Assembly (NCBI RefSeq): GCF_013141865.1
Contig: NZ_RCST01000001.1
Span: 4,340,001 to 4,404,000, forward strand
Length of the DNA: 64,000 bases
Reading direction: 5' to 3'
Origin: Methylomonas sp. ZR1
Lineage (GTDB): Bacteria > Pseudomonadota > Gammaproteobacteria > Methylococcales > Methylomonadaceae
In this document: in pieces, positions 8,623 to 16,396 of the stretch
How positions within the stretch are numbered: the first letter of the stretch is position 1
Layout: each line of letters opens with the position of its first letter
The notes under the pieces: model-generated
Seen by the model: the letters and a program-made list of their open reading frames with translations, nothing else
What the model was told of the DNA's origin: nothing
Database searches by the model: none
Translations under genes and position numbers: made by a program

Positions 8623-9411
8623 TTGAAATATCCAAGCTTTAAACGCCCGTTACTGCGCGCCGTTTCGCTTGGGGTTTGCCTGATCGCCTGGCACTTGCTG
8701 TCCACATTGCATATTGATTTGGGCGTCGTCACTTTTCAAAACGTGCCCACGCCGACCGAGGTGCTTGCAGAAGGCTGGCATTTGCTGCAGTCCAAGAAAA
8801 CCCTGGCGCATTTGACGGCCAGCCTGTCGCGGGTGTTTGGCGGTTTTGTGCTGGCCGGCATCGTCGGCATTGCTTTGGGGCTGTGCGTAGGCAGTTACCA
8901 CTTGGCCGCCGACCTATTGCTGCCGCCGCTGGAAATTCTGCGGCCCATTCCGGCCGTGGCCTGGATACCGTTGGCGATTTTGATGTTTCCCTCCACCGAA
9001 TTGTCGATGGCCTACATCACCTTCACCGGCGCCTTGTTTCCGATCCTGCTCAACACCATCCACGGTGTCGCCGGTGTCGATGCCAGGCTGCTGGCTTCGG
9101 CGCGCAGCCTGGGCGCCAAGCAACCGGCGATATTTTACGAAGTGATATTGCCGGGCGCGGCGCCGAATATCTTCACCGGCTTATCGATAGGCATGGGCAC
9201 CGCCTGGTTTTGCCTGGTCACCGCAGAAATGATCGCCGGGCAATTCGGTATCGGCTACTACACCTGGTCGGCTTACACCATTCAAAATTATGCCGGCATC
9301 GTCGTCGGCATGCTGCTGATCGGCGGTTTGGGCCTGCTCAGCAGCCAGTTAGTCAAAAGGCTCGGCCAGGCCTTGACCCCCTGGCATCGGCCCCAAGCAA
9401 AACCCTTATGA
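8623..9411 (+). CDS. ABC transporter permease (SsuC/TauC/NrtB type)
   Basis: 262 residues with about six membrane helices. The EAA coupling loop is LLASARSLGAKQPAIFYEVI followed by LPGAAPNIFTGL, typical of the taurine/sulfonate/nitrate permease family. A TTG start eight bases after the binding-protein stop is the only one giving the full first helix. The stop overlaps the ATG of the ATPase gene (ATGA). It forms the homodimeric inner-membrane channel of the importer. Confidence 0.88.
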   Translation: MKYPSFKRPLLRAVSLGVCLIAWHLLSTLHIDLGVVTFQNVPTPTEVLAEGWHLLQSKKTLAHLTASLSRVFGGFVLAGIVGIALGLCVGSYHLAADLLLPPLEILRPIPAVAWIPLAILMFPSTELSMAYITFTGALFPILLNTIHGVAGVDARLLASARSLGAKQPAIFYEVILPGAAPNIFTGLSIGMGTAWFCLVTAEMIAGQFGIGYYTWSAYTIQNYAGIVVGMLLIGGLGLLSSQLVKRLGQALTPWHRPQAKPL

Positions 9412-10184
9412 GCCACACCGAACTAGGCCGAGTCGACATCGAAAACCTGTCGATTACTTTAGGCAACGGCAAGCAAGCCTTTGCAGCGGTACAGAACGTC
9501 AGTGTCTCGATAGCCCCCGGCGAATTTATTTGTCTGTTGGGGCCGTCGGGCTGCGGCAAATCGACCATGCTGGGCGCATTGGCCGGCCACTTGCCGGCCA
9601 GTAGCGGCAGCATCCGGGTCGATGCCCGACCGATCAACGGCCCCGCTGCGGAGCGTGGCATCGTGTTTCAGCAACACACACTGTTTCCATGGAAATCGGT
9701 AATCGACAACGTGGCTTTTGGTTTGAAAATGCAAGGCATCCCGCGCGACGCCCGCCGTGAACAAGCGCGCGAGTTATTAAAACTGGTGGGACTGGCCGGT
9801 TTCGAAGAACACTATCCATCCCAATTATCCGGCGGCATGCAGCAGCGGGTCGAAATCGCCAGGGTATTAATCAATTCGCCCAAGGTAATATTGATGGACG
9901 AACCCTTCGGCGCGCTGGACGCGCAAACCCGCATCATGATGCAACAATTGCTGCTGCGGGTTTGGGAACGCTTCAACACCACCATCGTCTTCGTCACCCA
10001 CGACATCGACGAGGCCTTGTTTCTGGCCGACCGAATTCTGGTGATGAGCGCCCGGCCGGGCCGGATCATCGAAGACCTTGCTTTGGATTTTCAGCGGCCG
10101 CGCGATGCGGAACTGCTTACGTCCCAGGCTTTCATGCACTTGAAGCGGCATTGTTTGCAGTTATTGCATCTGCAGGGTGTCTAG
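9408..10184 (+). CDS. ABC transporter ATP-binding protein (SsuB/TauB/NrtD type)
   Basis: 258 residues from the overlapping ATG. Walker A is GPSGCGKST, the signature is LSGGMQQRVEIARVL, Walker B is VILMDEPFGALD, and the switch histidine is in VTHDIDEA. All are intact. The Q-loop region is FQQHTLFPWKSV. The reading frame is open far upstream (to 8883), but that part lies within the permease gene and does not encode ATPase sequence. Together with the two preceding genes it forms a complete importer, probably co-transcribed with the amidase. Confidence 0.93.
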   Translation: MSHTELGRVDIENLSITLGNGKQAFAAVQNVSVSIAPGEFICLLGPSGCGKSTMLGALAGHLPASSGSIRVDARPINGPAAERGIVFQQHTLFPWKSVIDNVAFGLKMQGIPRDARREQARELLKLVGLAGFEEHYPSQLSGGMQQRVEIARVLINSPKVILMDEPFGALDAQTRIMMQQLLLRVWERFNTTIVFVTHDIDEALFLADRILVMSARPGRIIEDLALDFQRPRDAELLTSQAFMHLKRHCLQLLHLQGV

Positions 10185-10306
10185 TTGCCGTTGCGGTGAT
10201 TTTGGTGATGGCCGACCAACGAACAAATTAGATTTTGAATGCTCCAGTCCGGCCAAAAGCGGCCTATGGAAAATACAAAAAATCAGTTTTCCGAATGGCT
10301 GGTTGT

Positions 10307-10765
10307 TTATAGCGAACATTTGAGAACTGTATTGTGCTCATTTTCCAAACGCTTGAAATTCGCCAAGCAACATTGGCCTGACGGGTTCCTGATTTCACAG
10401 GCACATTCTTTGGCTTGGGTACGTTGCATGACGAAAGCTTTGATCGGTTCTGCCCGTTGAACTTTTAACGCCGATAAATACTGCTCGGCGTCTATGTCAA
10501 AGCAGTAACAAAGCGCGTCGTTCTGAATCGCTTGATAGCTGCGTAAATGTTGTTTGGGAATACTGTTGCCCGCTTTGGAGAAGTAAGCCATTGAGCATGT
10601 TTTTGCCGGACAAAAATAATAGTGGTCAATAATGAGTACCTGATTCTCAGGAAACCGTACCTGATGGTATAGCGTCGGCATGCCGATGCTTTTGCACGTG
10701 GTGCCACATTCAGGACAAATCTGTTTGGTTTTGGCGGATGTATTGGGGCAGCAGCAATCGGACAT
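10307..10765 (-). CDS. CopZ N-terminal-like [2Fe-2S]/zinc metallochaperone, last gene of the mer cluster
   Basis: 152 residues with 14 cysteines: CCC at 4-6, C17, C20, C24, C52, C57, CYC at 86-88, CAC at 121-123 and CC at 132-133. The order (ICPECG; YYFCPAKTCSMAYFS; LCYCFDI; C-x-C...CC) matches the N-terminal domain of Archaeoglobus CopZ, which holds a Zn and a [2Fe-2S] centre and can reduce Cu(II). The ferredoxin-like HMA domain of full-length CopZ is missing here; a separate HMA protein, MerP, is encoded 17 bp upstream. It is likely cytosolic. A role in passing or reducing the imported metal is inference. Confidence 0.78.
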   Translation of the reverse strand: MSDCCCPNTSAKTKQICPECGTTCKSIGMPTLYHQVRFPENQVLIIDHYYFCPAKTCSMAYFSKAGNSIPKQHLRSYQAIQNDALCYCFDIDAEQYLSALKVQRAEPIKAFVMQRTQAKECACEIRNPSGQCCLANFKRLENEHNTVLKCSL

Positions 10766-10782
10766 AGACTGTATCCTTGGCT

Positions 10783-11112
10783 TTATCGAGCAACAGGTGT
10801 GGCGAGCGAACCCGGATAACCCGCATCCGTCGTGGCTTTGATCAAAGCTGCACTATCGGTTTTCATACTATCGAAAGTGACCGCCGCCGTTTTGGTATCG
10901 TAATCGACCGTCACTGCTTGCACGCCTTCGACTTGCTGCAAAGCTTTCTTGATGGTAACGGTGCACATCGCGCAGGTCATGTTCTCTATGTTCAGCGTGA
11001 CCGTTTGCTGCCGGTTTGGCTGTGTAACTGTCGTTTCAGCCTGTGCCGCTGGCATCCACAAAGTGGCCGGTAACAACAAACTTATCAGTAATAACCCGGA
11101 TTTAATGGTCAT
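10783..11112 (-). CDS. merP: Periplasmic mercury-binding protein MerP
   Basis: 109 residues from the ATG at 11110-11112; the frame is open further upstream, but that extension lies in merT. A signal peptide (about residues 1-26, ending AAQA) precedes one HMA domain with the metal motif NMTCAMC (C47 and C50). Its ferredoxin-like beta-alpha-beta layout ends in DAGYPG. It binds Hg(II) in the periplasm and hands it to MerT. It sits 11 bp downstream of merT in the same operon. Confidence 0.9.
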   Translation of the reverse strand: MTIKSGLLLISLLLPATLWMPAAQAETTVTQPNRQQTVTLNIENMTCAMCTVTIKKALQQVEGVQAVTVDYDTKTAAVTFDSMKTDSAALIKATTDAGYPGSLATPVAR

Positions 11113-11123
11113 ATCGATTTCTC

Positions 11124-11492
11124 TCAAGCGATGAAAAATGGCGCCAACCAGGGAAAGGCCAGCAGGATCAAAATGAATGCGGAACCCAACCAAAACAGTA
11201 GGCGCTGTCGGCGTTGGTTGTTAGATGGGAAGCAGATTTCACCTACCGCACATCGATCAGGCGTTAGATAGAGTTTTCGATAGCCGAGTCCTATAAAAAT
11301 CAGGGTCAGGATCATGAAAAATGGCCGGGCCGGCTCCAGCGCCGTCAAGGTGCTAATCCATGCGCCGCCAATACCCAACGACAACAGCAAAAAAGGCCCG
11401 ACACAACAGGCCGAAGCCCCGACAGCGGCCAAAAGGGCACCGATACTCAACCATGCCGGGTTTTTGGTGGGGGTTTCAGGGTCTGAATTCAT
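11124..11492 (-). CDS. merT: Mercuric ion transporter MerT
   Basis: 122 residues with three hydrophobic segments. The vicinal pair C29-C30 in the first helix (SACCVGPFLLLSLGIGGAWI) and the loop pair C81/C87 have exactly the spacing of Tn501 MerT (52 residues between pairs, 6 within the loop). It imports Hg(II) across the inner membrane. It is the first gene behind the MerR-type promoter. No mercuric reductase follows. Confidence 0.92.
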   Translation of the reverse strand: MNSDPETPTKNPAWLSIGALLAAVGASACCVGPFLLLSLGIGGAWISTLTALEPARPFFMILTLIFIGLGYRKLYLTPDRCAVGEICFPSNNQRRQRLLFWLGSAFILILLAFPWLAPFFIA

Positions 11493-11532
11493 AGCATTCT
11501 CCTAAGCCAAACCATGCTCAATGTGGCTAAGG

Positions 11533-11564
11533 AGTCTAAACCCTGTTGTTTAGAACAGAGTCAA
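11533..11564 (-). promoter_or_regulatory. MerR-controlled promoter PmerT with elongated spacer
   Basis: On the minus strand a -35 box TTGACT (11564-11559) is followed by a -10-like TAGACT (11538-11533) with a 19-20-bp spacer, the stretched spacing typical of MerR-activated promoters. Between them lies a perfect 7-bp inverted repeat, TCTAAAC and GTTTAGA separated by six bases (11535-11554). The -35 box overlaps the stop codon of merR. MerR bound here should untwist the DNA when Hg(II) is present. Confidence 0.88.
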
Positions 11565-11986
11565 GTGGGTGGTGGTGTCTTACCTAAAGGCGATGCATCA
11601 TCGCTAAACGCATCGAGGATAGCGCAATGAGCGGCGGGAGCGGTTTTCTGACAGTCGTTGACCAGGCCTTCCAACGCCTGGCGAAGAGCCGTTAAATCCC
11701 TGATTTGCTGATCGATTTGCTGGCATTTGTGCTCGGCGAGTTGTCGAACATCAGTACAGTGCGCCCCATCCAGCGATAACAAGGTGGCAATTTCCTTCAA
11801 GGTAAACCCGGCCTGTTGAGCGCGTTTGATAAAGCGTACTCGCTTAATCGAATCAGCTGAATAAACGCGATAACCGCCATGGGGTTTCGCTGGCTCTGTC
11901 AGTAAGCCAATGCGTTGATAGTGACGGATGGTTTCAATGGTGACTTCGGTATGTTTGGCAAGTTTGCCTATGGTTAAAGGCGACAT
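11561..11986 (-). CDS. merR: Hg(II)-responsive regulator MerR
   Basis: 141 residues. The winged HTH is LTIGKLAKHTEVTIETIRHY followed by GGYRVY. The three mercury ligands of Tn501 MerR (C82, C117, C126) are matched by C77, C112 and C121 with identical spacing of 35 and 9 residues, which separates it from copper, zinc and redox MerR relatives. Unlike most Gram-negative mer operons, it is not divergent but lies upstream of merT on the same strand, with the merT promoter at its 3' end. Confidence 0.93.
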   Translation of the reverse strand: MSPLTIGKLAKHTEVTIETIRHYQRIGLLTEPAKPHGGYRVYSADSIKRVRFIKRAQQAGFTLKEIATLLSLDGAHCTDVRQLAEHKCQQIDQQIRDLTALRQALEGLVNDCQKTAPAAHCAILDAFSDDASPLGKTPPPT

Positions 11987-12190
11987 TTCATTGAACCCAA
12001 TGTTAAAGGGATTTTATTGTCCCTCAGTTTTACCACTTACCAGCTATTAACAAATAACTATGAATATTATCTTGAATGGCGGCTAATTGTCAGATGCCTG
12101 CCTATGAGGTAATTGGGGTCACATGGACAGCTTAGGGTCGACCAGAGACTTTGACGCTTTTTGAATTCACCCAAATTGAATGTCAGCTGA

Positions 12191-12564
12191 TGTCACTTTA
12201 CATGCTGTGTGTCGAGTTGCCAAACTCGACCATTGTCCTTATTTTCTCGGGCGACCGAGCTCATTTCCCGATCATTCTCCAAAATAGCTCCGACATTCTA
12301 ACGGCGAACACCGGCGTTGCGGCTCTGAACCGGATCGTTCGAGAAAAAAGCTTGAATGGTTTAGTTCTGAACTGCAATTTTCAAGAAACTTTCTCGATTA
12401 ATGTAGTTAAAAGCTCGGTCATTCGAGAAAATTTCTCGGTTGTTCGAGCTTGGCGCTGAATTGTTTTAGCAAATTACGCCATTGATGCAGCTCAGAGCTG
12501 CAATGCTGCGGAAATTTTCTGGAATGACGTAGAAAATATGCTGATGCCTGGCTATTTCCAGCCA
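12191..12564. repeat. Palindrome-rich non-coding stretch, possible mobile-element end
   Basis: The roughly 600 bp between merR and the HEAT gene show no convincing gene. Five near-perfect hairpins lie within 354 bp: 12211-12230 (8-bp arms), 12246-12259 (5-bp arms), 12411-12451 (outer AAGCTCG/CGAGCTT, inner CGAGAAA/TTTCTCG), 12486-12502 (8-bp arms) and 12549-12564 (5-bp arms). The words TTCTCG/CGAGAA recur at least five times in both directions. TGTCACTTTACAT at 12190-12202 resembles the TGTCA-type termini of Tn5053/Tn7-like transposons, but no partner end or transposase is present. The 102-codon ORF here has no recognisable homology. Confidence 0.5.
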
Positions 12565-12611
12565 TAACCTTTCAATTGTCGGCAAAATCGATTCGGCGGG
12601 TGACGCTGCGC

Positions 12612-13589
12612 TTATCCGCCCTTGGCAGCAAGTAAGGTATCGATACGGGTCAGGGCTATGCGTGCCAGTTTCCTAACCTCCGGGTCGGGATCGGCTTCGG
12701 CGGCGGTCAGTGCCGGTATTGCGGTATCGGCGCCGATTTCGCCGAGCGCGATGGCCGCCTCCTTGCGCAGATTGCTGACCGGATGCGTTAGCGTTTCTAT
12801 CAATGCCGGCAGCGCGTCTGTATGACCGATGCGGCCCAGGGCGCGGGCCGCGCGCAGGCGTACCTGCCAGTAGTCGTCGTTTAATGCGGTAATCAATTCC
12901 GGCACGGCGTCGTTGAATTTCAATTTACCCAAGGTCGTGGCGGCTTCTTCGCGCACCACCCAGGAGGTATCCCGCAAGGCTGCAAGCAGGGCCGGCAGTA
13001 CAGTTTGATCGCTGGCCATGCCCAGCGCGCCGGTCGCGGCGCGTCTTACTTCGATGTCCCGGTCGCGCTCGGCCAAATCCGCCAGTTCCGGCAGGGCCTG
13101 AGCAAATTTCAACCACCCCAAAACGCCCACCGCCTCGCGCCGTACCGAGGCATCGCCATCGGCAAGCGCGGACAAAGCCAGCAATGCCGCTTCAGACAAA
13201 CGCAACTCGCGTACCGCGCGTAATGCGGCGGCGCGTACGAAACCGTCGTTATGTTCCAGCCAAGGTAGTAACTGCAAACCAGCGGCGCGGGTCTTTATGC
13301 CTGATAGGCTTTGCGCCGCAGCCACTCGCACCGCATCATCGGTATCGAGCAGCAAATCGGCCAACGCGGTAATCACCGGGGCGTCTTCCCAACCGGCCAG
13401 CAGCGTCGCAGCTTCGGCGCGAATTTTCGCTTCCGGATCGCTGGTCGCTTGGATCAGCCAAGGTAATTGGCTTTCGTCTTCCGCATCCGCCAGTTCGATC
13501 AAGGCGAGTCGGCGTACCGTGGCATCAGTGCTGGTAAGCCGGGGTAAAAGCTCGGTCAGCTTGGCGTTATTAGTAAAAACATCGGTCAT
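12612..13589 (-). CDS. HEAT-repeat (PBS-lyase type) protein
   Basis: 325 residues made almost wholly of about nine to ten helical repeats of roughly 31 residues, with the recurring pattern D-VR-AAA-LG (examples: DTSWVVREEAATTLGKL, DDYWQVRLRAARALGRIG). Such proteins are protein-protein scaffolds or chaperone-like factors in the cytosol. The ATG at 13587-13589 was chosen; an upstream extension would read through a palindromic repeat. It is the last gene of the minus-strand sulfur cluster, about 180 bp after the binding-protein gene, so it may assist a cluster enzyme such as the AprA-like protein; this is inference from position only. Confidence 0.85.
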   Translation of the reverse strand: MTDVFTNNAKLTELLPRLTSTDATVRRLALIELADAEDESQLPWLIQATSDPEAKIRAEAATLLAGWEDAPVITALADLLLDTDDAVRVAAAQSLSGIKTRAAGLQLLPWLEHNDGFVRAAALRAVRELRLSEAALLALSALADGDASVRREAVGVLGWLKFAQALPELADLAERDRDIEVRRAATGALGMASDQTVLPALLAALRDTSWVVREEAATTLGKLKFNDAVPELITALNDDYWQVRLRAARALGRIGHTDALPALIETLTHPVSNLRKEAAIALGEIGADTAIPALTAAEADPDPEVRKLARIALTRIDTLLAAKGG

Positions 13590-13646
13590 GGTCGGCTCGA
13601 ATTGGACTTTAAGAGAGTTGGCAAGGTTACGGTGAAAATACAATGT

Positions 13647-13716
13647 GTAGGATGTGCTGAGGTACGAAGCGCATCTTTCGCGATTGATGCGCTTCACGTT
13701 GTTCAGCACATCCTAC
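13647..13716. repeat. 70-bp palindromic intergenic repeat
   Basis: An inverted repeat with outer arms GTAGGATGTGCTGA and TTCAGCACATCCTAC (13-14 matching bases) and inner arms GAAGCGCATC and GATGCGCTTC, separated by a short loop. The layout is that of a REP/MITE-type dispersed palindrome. It lies between the importer's binding-protein gene and the HEAT gene, where it could act as a transcript-end or mRNA-stabilising hairpin. Confidence 0.8.
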
Positions 13717-13773
13717 TTATCGTTCATTTTCCGGAGTGGTAGGTGACTTCATGATCGTTAGGCTAAAAATCGA

Positions 13774-14706
13774 TTATTGTTTTGGAAAATCTTGGGCCTG
13801 CTTTATCAAACCCAACTCATGAAATTGTCGCCAGCGCGCTTGATAGAACTGGCGCAGTTCCGGTGTTAAAGCCAGCAGTTCGGCATTGGCCTGCTCGGCT
13901 TTGGTAAAGGTCGGATCTTCGTTCGAAGTCTGCCGGACAAACTTGGCGTCGATACGTAACTTCTCGGCAAACCATTGGCTGGCTTGTTCCGGGTTTTGCG
14001 CGGTATAAACCACTGATTCCCGCAGCGCGGCCAGATAAAGCTCGCGGGCATTAGGCTGCTTTTGCAAAAACTCGCTGCGCAAAACGGTCAGAAAAGGAAA
14101 CGGCCAGCGCTGAATCGGGCGGGCGCCGAATTGTTCTTTAACCCTTGTCGCCTGCGGTTCGCGGATCACGGCCGCATCGACCTGCGCTTGGGCGATCAAC
14201 GCCGGCAGCTCGGCGGGCGGCGTGTTGATCAGTTCCACGTCGGCTGGTTTCAGACCATTTTGCTGGAGCGCGAGTAGCAGGTCGGCATAGGAATCGGAGC
14301 CGAAAGATGCCGCGATTTTCTTGCCTTTCAAGTCCTGGAAGGATTTGCTATTGCTGGCTGCCGGCACCAGCAAGGAATGACTGGAGTAGCCAAGCTGGCC
14401 GACTACCACGGCTTTGTTGGGCTGTTTATCCAGGAAGGTGGCGATCGGTAACGGACTGCTCACCACCGCATCGAGTTGGCCGGCGGCCAGCGCCTCCATC
14501 ATCGGCGGACCGTTCTGGAATACCTGAAATTCTGCAGCCAGCCCGTGCTTATTGGCGATACCGGCCATTTCCATTACCACCGGGTAAACGCCGTTCATGC
14601 CGGATGGATAGCCGATTCTGATCTTGATTGCATCCTGAGCTGAAGCACCCAAGGAGGCCGTGAACAGCAGCAGAGTGGAAAGAATTCGCAGCGTATAAAA
14701 TGACAT
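13774..14706 (-). CDS. ABC importer substrate-binding protein (SsuA/TauA/NMT1-like)
   Basis: 310 residues with a signal peptide (cleavage near SLGASAQD, about residue 23). The mature fold starts IKIRIGYPSGMNGVYPV and contains MMEALAAGQLDAVVSSPLP and FQDLKGKKIAASFGSDSYAD, typical of periplasmic binding proteins for sulfonates, nitrate or thiamin precursors. It lies four bases after the permease gene. The neighbours (sulfatase, sulfotransferases, AprA/B-like proteins) make an organosulfur anion the most likely ligand. No binding-site residue can be assigned by eye. Confidence 0.88.
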   Translation of the reverse strand: MSFYTLRILSTLLLFTASLGASAQDAIKIRIGYPSGMNGVYPVVMEMAGIANKHGLAAEFQVFQNGPPMMEALAAGQLDAVVSSPLPIATFLDKQPNKAVVVGQLGYSSHSLLVPAASNSKSFQDLKGKKIAASFGSDSYADLLLALQQNGLKPADVELINTPPAELPALIAQAQVDAAVIREPQATRVKEQFGARPIQRWPFPFLTVLRSEFLQKQPNARELYLAALRESVVYTAQNPEQASQWFAEKLRIDAKFVRQTSNEDPTFTKAEQANAELLALTPELRQFYQARWRQFHELGLIKQAQDFPKQ

Positions 14707-14709
14707 GAT

Positions 14710-15528
14710 TCACGTTTTGTGTGGGTGATTAGCCTGCCAAGGCAAGACGATCCGCTCGATGCGGACCAGCGCGAAATTCATCAGCGATCCCAACACGCCG
14801 ATGGTGACCATACCCACCAGCACTGCGCCGGTGTCGAGATTGATGCGATGAATTTGAATCATGTAACCCAAGCCGGACTGGGCAGCGACCAGTTCCGCAG
14901 TCACCACGGCCATCCAGGATTGGCCCAGGCCAATCTTCAAACCGGTCCAGATCTGTGGGAAAGCAGCCGGCAGGAACACCCGCAGCAATAAATCGGTTTT
15001 GCCCGCGCCCATGAAACGGGCGGCATGGATATAGTGCGGTTCGACGCCCAGGCCGCCGGCGAAAGCATTCAGAAAAATCGGAAAAAAAGCCGCCAGCGCG
15101 GTGATAAAAAAGCTGGAACCGTTCTTGATGCCAAACCATAAAATCGCCAGCGGAATCCAGGCGATGGGCGGAATCGGCCGCAGCAGCGTGACGATGGGCA
15201 GGAGCAAGCGCCGCAAGGTAGCGAAATAGGCCATGGTCAGAGCTAGCGGCACCGCCAATATCACCGCTAAAAAGAAGCCGATCAGCACCCGCTCCAGGCT
15301 GGCTAATATGTCTTTGGCCAGACTATTGTCGTCAATTAGCTGCCAGAGGCTGGCCATCACCGTGGTCAAATCCGGCAGCAATACCGGGTTAGCGACCATT
15401 TTGGCGGCCAGCAGCCAAACCAGCAGGAACAAGCCATAGCTGACCAGCGGCCAGCCCAGGGCGGCAAGCAGTCGCTTGGCTTTACGATAACCTTGGTGTA
15501 ATGCGATGTTTGCTTCGATTGCCGACAT
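14710..15528 (-). CDS. ABC transporter permease (SsuC type)
   Basis: 272 residues with about six membrane helices. The EAA loop is YIHAARFMGAGKTDLLLRVF followed by LPAAFPQIWTGLK. RPIPPIAWIPLAILWFG is the conserved segment of taurine/sulfonate/nitrate permeases. Spacing to the ATPase gene is seven bases, so the three transport genes form one operon. Confidence 0.92.
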   Translation of the reverse strand: MSAIEANIALHQGYRKAKRLLAALGWPLVSYGLFLLVWLLAAKMVANPVLLPDLTTVMASLWQLIDDNSLAKDILASLERVLIGFFLAVILAVPLALTMAYFATLRRLLLPIVTLLRPIPPIAWIPLAILWFGIKNGSSFFITALAAFFPIFLNAFAGGLGVEPHYIHAARFMGAGKTDLLLRVFLPAAFPQIWTGLKIGLGQSWMAVVTAELVAAQSGLGYMIQIHRINLDTGAVLVGMVTIGVLGSLMNFALVRIERIVLPWQANHPHKT

Positions 15529-15535
15529 GCTTAGC

Positions 15536-16387
15536 TCAACGGTTAAACACTTTCAGGCTTTCTTCCCTGACCGCGCGGTGGATGGTTTTGCGCAGCCGTT
15601 CGAATCCGGGCGAACTTAGGGTTTCCGGGGAGCGCGGACGCGGGAGGTCAATGGCGATGTCGGCTTTGACACCGCCCGGTTCCGTACGCATCACGATCAC
15701 CCGGTCGGCGAGATAGATTGCTTCGTCGACGTCGTGCGTGATAAACACCACGCTGGTGCCGAAGCGGTCCCATATTTTCAACAGTTCTTCCTGCATCACG
15801 CTGCGGGTTTGCGCATCCAGCGCGCCGAAGGGTTCGTCCATCAACAGCAGAGTCGGCTTTGTCGCCAAGGCGCGGGCAATTGCCACGCGCTGCTGCATGC
15901 CGCCGGACAGCGCTTTGGGGTAGGCTTTGGCGAAGCGTTCCAGTCCGACCATTCGCAACAGTTCCAAGGCGATGTTTTCCGGGTCCGGCAGGCCCAGCAT
16001 GCGCGGCCCGAACGCTACGTTTTGCAACGCGGTCAGCCAGGGAAACAGCGAGTGCTGTTGAAAAACCACGTTACATAACGGCGTCGGTTCCTTGACCGGC
16101 ACGCCATCGATACTTACCGTGCCGGTGGTGGGCTTGAGCATGCCGGAGACGATATTCAGCAATGTCGATTTGCCGCAGCCGGACGGGCCGAGCAAGGCTG
16201 TAAAGGCGCCGGCGTGCAAGTCCAGATCGACACGGTCCAGAGCGGTATGCTCGCGTTCCGAGCCGCGAAACACCATAGACACATCGCGTAAAGCAATCCG
16301 TCCCCGGCCGCTTCGCGGCGACGAAGCGCTGTCGGCAAGCGCTGTGTTTATCGCCGGATTGGGTTGGCTTAAAGCGGAATTCAACAT
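15536..16387 (-). CDS. ABC transporter ATP-binding protein (SsuB type)
   Basis: 283 residues. Walker A GPSGCGKST (from about residue 67), Q-loop FQQHSLFPWLTAL, signature LSGGMQQRVAIARAL, Walker B LLLMDEPFGALD and switch ITHDVDEA are all intact. About 30 extra N-terminal residues precede the domain. It energises the adjacent permease. It starts nine bases after the sulfotransferase stop. Confidence 0.94.
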   Translation of the reverse strand: MLNSALSQPNPAINTALADSASSPRSGRGRIALRDVSMVFRGSEREHTALDRVDLDLHAGAFTALLGPSGCGKSTLLNIVSGMLKPTTGTVSIDGVPVKEPTPLCNVVFQQHSLFPWLTALQNVAFGPRMLGLPDPENIALELLRMVGLERFAKAYPKALSGGMQQRVAIARALATKPTLLLMDEPFGALDAQTRSVMQEELLKIWDRFGTSVVFITHDVDEAIYLADRVIVMRTEPGGVKADIAIDLPRPRSPETLSSPGFERLRKTIHRAVREESLKVFNR

Positions 16388-16396
16388 CGTCCGGCC

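Noticed and set aside
8883..9407. Long N-terminal extension of the first ABC ATPase
   Set aside because: The extension is the permease gene read in another frame; the ATPase domain starts right after the ATGA overlap at 9408.
12151..12459. 102-codon ORF in the palindrome-rich gap
   Set aside because: No ribosome site, no recognisable domain, and it spans several hairpins; treated as non-coding.
13590..13709. 40-residue N-terminal extension of the HEAT protein
   Set aside because: It runs through the palindromic repeat and lacks repeat or signal sequence; the ATG at 13587-13589 is preferred.
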